NCBI GenBank assembly: GCA_046498385.1
Contig: JAWOAU010000055.1
Span: forward strand, 1-6,547
Direction: 5' to 3'
Length of the DNA: 6,547 nt
Source: Halarchaeoplasma sp046498385
GTDB lineage: Archaea; Thermoplasmatota; Thermoplasmata; Halarchaeoplasmatales; Halarchaeoplasmataceae
Shown: positions 1 to 4,757 of the stretch, in pieces
Layout: the number at the start of each line of letters is the position of its first letter
Position numbering within the stretch: the first letter of the stretch is position 1
Program-made: the position numbers and the translations under genes
The notes under the pieces: model-generated
Databases searched by the model: none
What the model was told of the DNA's origin: nothing
The model's input: the letters and a program-made list of their open reading frames with translations, nothing else

Positions 1-2
1 AC

Positions 3-449
3 GATTTCGACTATCCTTTCAAAGACAAAGCTATCCAGATGGCCTCTATACGCTCAGGAGGTAACATTCGCCGTTTTTTTACTTATACAAAACATGCGTG
101 GACCATTTATAAAGGTAAAGACGAAAAGGTTCTCGATGAGTCAGATATGAAACAAGGTATGATCAATGTGGATAGGGCAGTGCTGGGAAGCCTTGATATC
201 ACGGGTCTGAAGATCGTTTGGAATAGTACCATAGGCAAACCCAACAAGACATTGTTGGCTCATCAGTCCAATGTTCATCCCAAAACACTGGATAATCGAA
301 TAAAGGAAGATCTTTCCGGACTTGTCACACAAGTAAGAGAGGGGAAAGAGGTCTATGTGTACTCGATATATTCAAAATTACCGGATGGAAAGGAAATATT
401 AGAAAAAATTTTGAAAGATCTAGAACATTTCAACGATGTTGCCGATTGA
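3..449 (+). CDS. C-terminal part of a probable AAA/Orc-like P-loop ATPase with winged helix (5' end outside window)
   Basis: The reading frame is open from base 3, so the first visible ATG (base 39) is internal and the gene starts upstream. 148 residues are visible. The stretch PFKDKAIQMASIRSGGNIRR followed by an aromatic-rich helix looks like the lid domain of an AAA+ ATPase of the Orc1/Cdc6-like or STAND type, where an arginine-rich helix packs against the nucleotide. The remainder (roughly GLKIVWNSTIG through the KEVYVYSIYS strand) has the helix-helix-helix-beta-hairpin pattern of a winged helix, expected at the C-terminus of such ATPases. Walker motifs would lie upstream and cannot be seen. 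The start of a P-loop ATPase at 6291 may be the same family, but the two visible parts do not overlap, so this is inference. It converges on the membrane protein gene with a 73-base gap. Confidence 0.55.
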   Translation, partial: DFDYPFKDKAIQMASIRSGGNIRRFFTYTKHAWTIYKGKDEKVLDESDMKQGMINVDRAVLGSLDITGLKIVWNSTIGKPNKTLLAHQSNVHPKTLDNRIKEDLSGLVTQVREGKEVYVYSIYSKLPDGKEILEKILKDLEHFNDVAD

Positions 450-522
450 TGGATCTGATACGTCCGACATATCCGAATCATCAATTTTACAGGATGCTTG
501 AATTATATCTATCCTACGGTCT

Positions 523-1533
523 TCAAGATCTTTTCTTCGCCCGCCTTAAAGTGTAAAATATCGCTACAAGATAAAAGATAAAGCCCAGTATCAGTTGTAT
601 GAATACCGTCCCGTCATAAATCACACTACCGATGAACTCATCTGACGGTCGATAAAGGGTGAATAGCCAGTAAACCATGGTCGCAAGTAAAGGCATAAAG
701 AAAAATACCAAAGTTCCTTTCAATTCCACCTCACCTTCCAATTGCTTCAGGATAGTGGGCCCGTTCTTTCTACGAGAATACGCCCGCAAAGCAAGTAAAA
801 CGATACAAAGATGTCCTAACAGTATGAGGACCAAAAATGATAAAGCGATGAACTGTATAATCAAAAAAAACAGTATCACTGCAAATATGATGCCGTCCTC
901 GATCTTTGATGGGCGGAATTCGGACTGCCATATACCCTTTCTACCCAGTAGATAATGAGAGCCGATATAAAGGAGTGTCAGAAAAAACACAAGGAAAGCG
1001 AATTCAAGAACAGGCCATTGACCAGTTCTGAAACCATCCTCAAACTCGGGCCCCATCTGTCTGGGTGTCCAATACACTATGGACCAAAATCCCCAGAAAA
1101 TACCTATCAGGGTAGAGGAGAGCCCCAACCTGAAATAGTCTTTATTTATCAACCATTTACGATGTAAATACCAACCTATCATAACCGAGATAAGGGTATG
1201 CCAGCCTACGAAATAGGAGAGCATGGTAAACACGGTAATATCCTGTAAAATTATCCCTGTGAACAATCCTTCAACATAAAGAGGGTACAACACTGCCACC
1301 AGTACAAAGGGCCAGAATTTAGCAACTGAAAAAAATTCGATCGCACGTACGATAATATAAACACCTACCACATAAACCAGGATCAGAATGAGTAATGAGT
1401 AACCCTGTATGTACCAGTACATTTTTTCAGAAAAAAAAACTACTATGATAGTAGAAGAAAGCAAAAAGATCCAGCGGTGGCAAAAAGGTAAAAAGTTTTT
1501 ACGCCGGACCGCCTTATTATCCTCAACAGACAT
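523..1533 (-). CDS. Multi-pass integral membrane protein, family not recognised
   Basis: A 336-residue, very hydrophobic protein with about ten likely membrane helices (around residues 21-37, 44-62, 73-93, 98-123, 133-155, 175-195, two within 215-250, 275-297, 308-330). A basic N-terminus (RRK) and basic C-terminus (RRAKKRS) suggest both ends are cytoplasmic, which fits an even helix count. A polar loop after helix 5 (TPRQMGPEFEDGFRTG) is the most distinctive soluble part. No transporter, protease or transferase motif was recognised. The ATG at 1533 is supported by a TATA-like ATATTAA about 25 bases upstream (1554-1560), which would give a nearly leaderless transcript. A run of nine T on the coding strand (1431-1439) lies early in the gene and could be prone to slippage. 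Function unknown. Confidence 0.8.
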   Translation of the reverse strand: MSVEDNKAVRRKNFLPFCHRWIFLLSSTIIVVFFSEKMYWYIQGYSLLILILVYVVGVYIIVRAIEFFSVAKFWPFVLVAVLYPLYVEGLFTGIILQDITVFTMLSYFVGWHTLISVMIGWYLHRKWLINKDYFRLGLSSTLIGIFWGFWSIVYWTPRQMGPEFEDGFRTGQWPVLEFAFLVFFLTLLYIGSHYLLGRKGIWQSEFRPSKIEDGIIFAVILFFLIIQFIALSFLVLILLGHLCIVLLALRAYSRRKNGPTILKQLEGEVELKGTLVFFFMPLLATMVYWLFTLYRPSDEFIGSVIYDGTVFIQLILGFIFYLVAIFYTLRRAKKRS

Positions 1534-1553
1534 GATAGGCTATAGCATATTCG

Positions 1554-1560
1554 ATATTAA
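1554..1560 (-). promoter_or_regulatory. Probable TATA box of the membrane protein gene
   Basis: TTAATAT on the minus strand is centred about 24 bases before the ATG at 1533. That matches the archaeal TATA-to-start distance if the mRNA is leaderless. No Shine-Dalgarno sequence is visible before the start, in agreement with that model. Confidence 0.4.
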
Positions 1561-1604
1561 TATGTTAACATACCGACCGGATGCGATCTACCGCCCTATC
1601 CAAA

Positions 1605-1818
1605 CTACCGATGGTCTCTATCCATGGGTCTGCCGCACGAGGATTCCTCTACCTCGGGACAGGGTCCCCGGAGGCACGGCGCACAGGAGTCCCTCGAATA
1701 TGATGGGAAAGACCTCCTTGCACGGCTCCAGCATCCTTCCGGCCATCTCACGTATCTTCCACTGGGCCCTTCGACAACATCTGGGGGAGAAAAAATGCCA
1801 CAGTTCCCGGGCGTCCAT
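1605..1818 (-). pseudogene. thyX: thyX remnant: frameshifted C-terminal third of flavin-dependent thymidylate synthase
   Basis: Reading down from base 1818, MDARELWHFFSPRCCRRAQW and the following KIREMAGRMLE match my recollection of the ThyX C-terminal signature (NAREL.HFF..R....AQWEIR), which contributes to dUMP binding. The frame is then lost. Skipping one G in the GGG run near 1690-1692 restores it and gives CAPCLRGPCPE...SCG, the cysteine-rich tail of many archaeal and clostridial ThyX proteins, ending at a stop at 1605-1607. The N-terminal two thirds, including the FAD-binding RHRxxS motif, are absent. The usual AQWEI is AQWKI, a further sign of decay. Codons are GC-rich at third positions, unlike the neighbours. 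Homology seems to begin within about 20 bases of the stop of the nucleotidyltransferase gene, as if that gene's arrival cut thyX. A functional copy would have to be elsewhere. Confidence 0.8.
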
Positions 1819-1837
1819 TCCTTCCGCATCCCGCTGA

Positions 1838-2641
1838 TCAAGATATATCTCGGAATACTTCACCATCCACCATACGTATCTCTCCTTCCGTTTCCATCTT
1901 ATTCAATACGCCTATAATCCATTCATCTTCCTCTCCGATATAATCAATTAACTTTGTTATCCGAAAACTGCCGGAGTCAAGAAGTGTGTTTATTCTGTAT
2001 TTTACAACCTCCTCGGAGGCAAGTTCTTCGAAATCAGAATAATATGGTATCTCAAAATCATACATTTCAACGAATTCGTTCAAGCCTACAAAAAAAAAGG
2101 AAAGCCATGCCTTTCCGGTTGATTTTTCGCTCTGACATATGATCTCGTCTTTTATCACATCAAAATTCAATCCGTGTACGTATAGTTCCTTCATGTCTTC
2201 TCTATCCCTGACCCGAGAAGTGATGCTTTTTAAAATGAATATGTCTTCGGGAGACATCACATTTACATTCAAATTTCCAGAGACGAAAAACTCTTTGGCC
2301 CTGGACATCATCCCTTGAGAAAGCAGCAATCCATTGGCTATCTTTTTCACAAAGAGATCGAACCTGAAGCCGTCTTGATTTTGTAAAACCAGTCTGGTCT
2401 TCATCTTTTCATAGGCACCATTTGCTTCCACTTCAAAATATCCCGAATCAATCAATATTTCCTTCAGCCGTCTAAATTCTTCGGAATTTTTGACCACACC
2501 GTCCACATCTTTAGTTGCAGACTTCAATCCTCTGATGCTCATGGCACCTCCGCCAAGCATGTAGAACTCGATGGGAAGCGAAATCTTACCTATTTTGATC
2601 AACTCGTTTTCTATATACTCTTTATTGAAGTTCTTTCTCAT
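1838..2641 (-). CDS. Nucleotidyltransferase-fold protein with C-terminal winged helix (candidate toxin or effector of a two-gene module)
   Basis: A 267-residue protein. The N-terminal half has a minimal nucleotidyltransferase pattern: LGGGAM at 29-34, TKDVD at 43-47 with the metal-binding pair D45 and D47, and a third acidic residue in FRFDLF (D95). SPEDIFILK (130-138) followed by RVRDREDM (143-150) is the motif seen in DUF6036/AbiEii-like proteins after the catalytic core. All three carboxylates are present, so the enzyme is probably active, transferring a nucleotide to an unknown RNA, protein or small molecule. Residues about 208-262 resemble a winged helix. The start codon overlaps the stop of the upstream regulator gene as ATGA (2638-2641), implying translational coupling. 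A run of nine A (2090-2098, plus strand) encodes FFF and is a potential slippage site. The toxin role is inferred from gene order and fold, not shown. Confidence 0.75.
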   Translation of the reverse strand: MRKNFNKEYIENELIKIGKISLPIEFYMLGGGAMSIRGLKSATKDVDGVVKNSEEFRRLKEILIDSGYFEVEANGAYEKMKTRLVLQNQDGFRFDLFVKKIANGLLLSQGMMSRAKEFFVSGNLNVNVMSPEDIFILKSITSRVRDREDMKELYVHGLNFDVIKDEIICQSEKSTGKAWLSFFFVGLNEFVEMYDFEIPYYSDFEELASEEVVKYRINTLLDSGSFRITKLIDYIGEEDEWIIGVLNKMETEGEIRMVDGEVFRDIS

Positions 2642-3534
2642 ATTATCACATCATACTCCTTTGCGATCTCCTGGTATTCATCCCAAGCAGGTAAGAATTT
2701 CTTTGTCCGTTTCCGGGAATCCAAAAATTCCAATAATGCCTTGAAATGCTTTTCCAGGCCGTAGATCCCTGCCAATTCCATCATACCCTCGGGCATCTCT
2801 TTCTGATACAGCAAACAGGCATACGTGTTGTATGTAACGCTGTTCTCATCCACTAATATCGTATGTAAGATAATCTCTCTAACATCCAATTCCCGATGTG
2901 TAACAAAATAATAATTTTTGTCAGTGATGATCGGGAGGCTGTATTCAAAGAATCTGCTTACAGCGGTCCTCTCGATATCGATATCCTCGGAAGTTTTAAA
3001 GAGAAATTCGAAACCCATCTGCCACAATATATTGCTGTCTTCGGCAAATCCTTTAGCCCTCTTTTCATTTTTATACAAACAATAACTGTTCACGAACTCA
3101 GAAACCTCTGTCAGATTACCATTCAATACGTATTTACTCCTATCTCTTTTGACTATACCTACATTCAAAAACTTCTTTAAACGACTTCTGATGTATTGCC
3201 TGGATAGGCCAGTTAAAAACACTATATCTTTGATCCTTTTGGGTAAAACTCCAAGGATCTTCAAACCGGAATGTGAAAACAGCTCTTCGATATCCCAATC
3301 AGGATATTCATTAACGATAGTCTGTAGAATCGATGAATGCGAGGTATCTGCTCTTTTCACATACACCTTCTTGCCTTCTCTCCGTCTTTCGAACAAGCCG
3401 TTTCCCCTTTCCAAAGAGCCGGAGACATATTTGGAAACGGTGGAGATATCCAGTCCGGACTTTTCAGATAATTCAGACATGGAGCTCTCCCCATCCAATG
3501 CTCTGAATATCCTAAGTTCGGTGGTAGACATCAT
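2638..3534 (-). CDS. Double winged-helix DNA-binding protein, partner of the nucleotidyltransferase
   Basis: A 298-residue protein starting at tandem ATGs (3534 and 3531). The frame is open to an ATG at 3621, but those 29 extra residues would be encoded by the promoter, so that start is rejected: a TATA box at 3557-3565 puts transcription start at about 3536. The first winged helix (about residues 5-60, ELRIFRALDG through KKVYVKR) is MarR/TrmB-like. A second one (about 95-140) begins PKRIKDIVFLTGLSRQYIRS. The C-terminal half (YYFVTHRELDVREIILHTIL and onward) is a mixed alpha/beta domain I do not recognise. It may sense the partner or a ligand. The ATGA overlap with the nucleotidyltransferase gene, regulator first, resembles AbiE-type antitoxin-toxin order, so the protein may be antitoxin and autorepressor. 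That is inference; it could instead be an ordinary transcription factor. Confidence 0.75.
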   Translation of the reverse strand: MMSTTELRIFRALDGESSMSELSEKSGLDISTVSKYVSGSLERGNGLFERRREGKKVYVKRADTSHSSILQTIVNEYPDWDIEELFSHSGLKILGVLPKRIKDIVFLTGLSRQYIRSRLKKFLNVGIVKRDRSKYVLNGNLTEVSEFVNSYCLYKNEKRAKGFAEDSNILWQMGFEFLFKTSEDIDIERTAVSRFFEYSLPIITDKNYYFVTHRELDVREIILHTILVDENSVTYNTYACLLYQKEMPEGMMELAGIYGLEKHFKALLEFLDSRKRTKKFLPAWDEYQEIAKEYDVII

Positions 3535-3587
3535 ATGTAAGATAATAACCAACTGTATTATAAATAATTTTGCTAATAGTTTACATA
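3534..3587. repeat. Imperfect inverted repeat centred on the TATA box (candidate autoregulatory operator)
   Basis: The outer arms TATGTAA (3534-3540) and TTACATA (3581-3587) are perfect 7-base complements. Their midpoint, 3560.5, is exactly the centre of the palindromic TTATAA of the TATA box. Reading inward, 18 of 27 positions pair by my count. A dimeric winged-helix protein bound here would block TBP or mark the start site, so the downstream wHTH protein is the obvious candidate ligand. AT-richness raises the chance of accidental symmetry. Confidence 0.35.
3557..3565 (-). promoter_or_regulatory. TATA box of the wHTH-nucleotidyltransferase operon
   Basis: ATTTATAAT on the minus strand is a strong archaeal TATA box. 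It lies about 25 bases before the ATG pair at 3534/3531, predicting a leaderless or near-leaderless mRNA and deciding the start codon. It sits at the centre of an imperfect dyad symmetry whose outer arms are TATGTAA (3534-3540) and TTACATA (3581-3587). Confidence 0.6.
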
Positions 3588-3642
3588 CATGGGAACAATT
3601 GCCGTGTCGGAATATCTCCACCAGCTACCCCTCATCACAAAG

Positions 3643-3650
3643 ATTAATTA
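3643..3650 (+). promoter_or_regulatory. TATA-like element of the AbrB-PIN operon
   Basis: ATTAATTA is centred about 30 bases before the ATG at 3677, the right distance for a transcript with a leader of only a few bases. The match to consensus is modest. Confidence 0.35.
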
Positions 3651-3665
3651 GTAAGACCGTCTTAC
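3651..3665. promoter_or_regulatory. Perfect palindromic operator candidate in front of the AbrB antitoxin gene
   Basis: GTAAGAC C GTCTTAC is a perfect 7-base inverted repeat around a single base. It lies between the TATA-like element and the AbrB start codon, over the expected transcription start region. AbrB-type antitoxins commonly repress their own operon by binding palindromes at this position, so it is the natural candidate for autoregulation. Confidence 0.5.
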
Positions 3666-3676
3666 GTATATCGAAT

Positions 3677-3940
3677 ATGAGTGAAGTAACGTTGACCCGG
3701 CTCTCGTCCAAGGGGCAAGTAGTGATCCCGAAATCGCTAAGGGATATCATGGGATTGGAAGATGGAGATGTATTCGCCATGTATGGAGAGGATGATACCA
3801 TCGTGTTAAAAAGAGTGGATATTCCATCGGAAGAAGAATTCGTAAGATTACTTGAATGGGGCGAGAGTTTCGCAAAAAAGAAAAAAATAACAAAAAAAGA
3901 GGTTATGAAAGCTATCGAGGAATACAGGAAAGGCGAGTGA
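3677..3940 (+). CDS. SpoVT/AbrB-type antitoxin
   Basis: An 87-residue protein. Residues about 3-46 (TLTRLSSKGQVVIPKSLRDI through TIVLKRV) are a swapped-hairpin AbrB DNA-binding domain with its hallmark SSKGQVVIPK. The tail (EEFVRLLEWGESFAKKKKIT and EVMKAIEEYRK) is the toxin-binding helix typical of archaeal antitoxins paired with COG1569 PIN toxins. The frame is open far upstream, but the AbrB domain starts at this ATG and the promoter and operator lie just before it, so longer starts are rejected. The toxin gene follows after 6 bases. Expected role: neutralise the PIN nuclease by direct binding and repress the operon. A-rich runs in the lysine tail (3876-3897) are a possible slippage site. 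Confidence 0.92.
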   Translation: MSEVTLTRLSSKGQVVIPKSLRDIMGLEDGDVFAMYGEDDTIVLKRVDIPSEEEFVRLLEWGESFAKKKKITKKEVMKAIEEYRKGE

Positions 3941-3946
3941 AACGTT

Positions 3947-4333
3947 ATGCGAGTTTTTCTTGACACTAATGTACTCATCTCGGCATTTTTTTGGAACGGA
4001 AATGAAAGGAAAGTTTTGCTTAAATGTAAAGAAAAAAGATGGGTCTCCGTCACATCTCAAGCAATAATAAAAGAATTGAATGATGTTTTAATCAATAAAT
4101 TCGAAGTCCCTGAGCGTAAAGTTACAGAATACATTCAAGATATTCTTTTCTTCTCGGAATTCGTTTTCACATCCGGTGAATTAGAAATCATTAAAAGTGA
4201 TCTATCAGATAATAGAATTATTGAGACTGCGGTCAAGGGAAACAGTCACAGAATTATAACAGGCGATCATCATCTTCTCGATTTAAAAGAATATAAGAAT
4301 ATTAGTATCAAAAAAGCTAGTGAACTAATATAA
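3947..4333 (+). CDS. PIN-domain toxin ribonuclease (COG1569 type)
   Basis: A 128-residue protein, the usual length for a single PIN domain. It starts MRVFLDTNVLISAFFW and carries the four conserved acidic positions: D6 in FLDTN, E43 in IIKELNDVL, D88 in SDNRIIE, and D107 in ITGDHHLL. These bind Mg2+/Mn2+ at the RNase active site, so the enzyme looks intact. PIN toxins cleave RNA such as tRNA, rRNA or mRNA; the target here is unknown. It lies 6 bases after the AbrB gene in a two-gene operon, with a loose purine-rich GGAAAGG before the start. No frameshift or missing residue was seen. Confidence 0.92.
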   Translation: MRVFLDTNVLISAFFWNGNERKVLLKCKEKRWVSVTSQAIIKELNDVLINKFEVPERKVTEYIQDILFFSEFVFTSGELEIIKSDLSDNRIIETAVKGNSHRIITGDHHLLDLKEYKNISIKKASELI

Positions 4334-4467
4334 TTAATATTCGTCACTAACAGACACTTATCATCGAGCCTTCTAGCATATTAGGTAGATAAAAGCAGGT
4401 TTTGAGCAAGGCAGCATACCACCAGCTATCTCCCAACACCCTAAACCATTAAAACAATTGTTACAAT
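4334..4467. other. Intergenic stretch with a repeat of the AbrB upstream region
   Basis: It holds no gene. It contains CCACCAGCTA (4419-4428), which also occurs upstream of the AbrB gene (3618-3627), with partial similarity continuing for about 12 bases. Just before the next ORF is the 10-base palindrome AACAATTGTT (4453-4462), overlapped by ATTGT-T-ACAAT (4457-4467). No convincing TATA box or T-rich terminator was found. Confidence 0.4.
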
Positions 4468-4689
4468 ATGGCTACCACTATCGATAAGAAAACGAAGGTG
4501 CGATCGGCGGACTATAAGTTGGGGGACCGGGCCTATGATGAGGTACTTCAGTTATTGATGGATAACGTATCCCCTGAGGATGTAACCGCCGAACATCTAA
4601 GAAAACATTATCGTAGATTGGATGACTTCAAAGGACTTTCAAAGGAAGACTTCAAAGAACGATTGAAAACATGGGTTCTTGCATGGTAG
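4468..4689 (+). CDS. Small hypothetical protein, 73 residues
   Basis: A charged, largely helical small protein with no recognised family. It contains the segments AYDEVLQLLMDNVSPEDVTA and LSKEDFKERLKTW, which predict several amphipathic helices. The absence of membrane segments or cysteines argues for a soluble cytosolic product. No Shine-Dalgarno sequence precedes the ATG, which is preceded directly by palindromic AT-rich sequence, so a leaderless start is possible. It follows the PIN toxin by 134 bases and converges on the ATPase gene, 56 bases away. The amino-acid composition looks protein-like, and nothing longer overlaps it on either strand, so I keep it as a gene. Confidence 0.55.
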   Translation: MATTIDKKTKVRSADYKLGDRAYDEVLQLLMDNVSPEDVTAEHLRKHYRRLDDFKGLSKEDFKERLKTWVLAW

Positions 4690-4719
4690 TTCAGCATCCC
4701 TACATATGGATATGTTATT

Positions 4720-4757
4720 TCTGTACAGAGAAACCCGAGATGGAACTAATGTACAGA
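4720..4757. repeat. Inverted repeat in the convergent 3' region
   Basis: TCTGTACAGA (4720-4729) is a perfect 10-base palindrome. GTACAGA recurs at 4751-4757, so TCTGTAC (4720-4726) can also pair with it across 24 bases. The element lies between the convergent ends of the small ORF and the ATPase gene and overlaps the ATPase stop. It could help form mRNA 3' ends, but no T-run follows. Confidence 0.25.

Noticed and set aside
677..1167. Two plus-strand frames opposite the membrane protein gene
   Set aside because: They are antisense to a coherent hydrophobic protein. Their translations have no domain pattern or start signals.
1624..1917. 97-residue plus-strand open frame across the thyX relic
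   Set aside because: It is antisense to the ThyX-like sequence. The GC-rich patch lacks chance stops, and the translation is proline- and serine-rich with no recognisable domain.
3535..3621. Longer start (ATG at 3621) for the wHTH protein
   Set aside because: The extra 29 residues would be encoded by the TATA box and promoter. The winged helix begins right after the 3534/3531 ATGs.
3149..3676. Upstream open extension of the AbrB frame
   Set aside because: It runs antisense through the wHTH gene. The AbrB domain and the promoter both place the start at 3677.
3625..4053. 142-residue minus-strand open frame over abrB-PIN
   Set aside because: It is a shadow of the strongly recognised AbrB gene, with a serine/phenylalanine-rich low-complexity translation.
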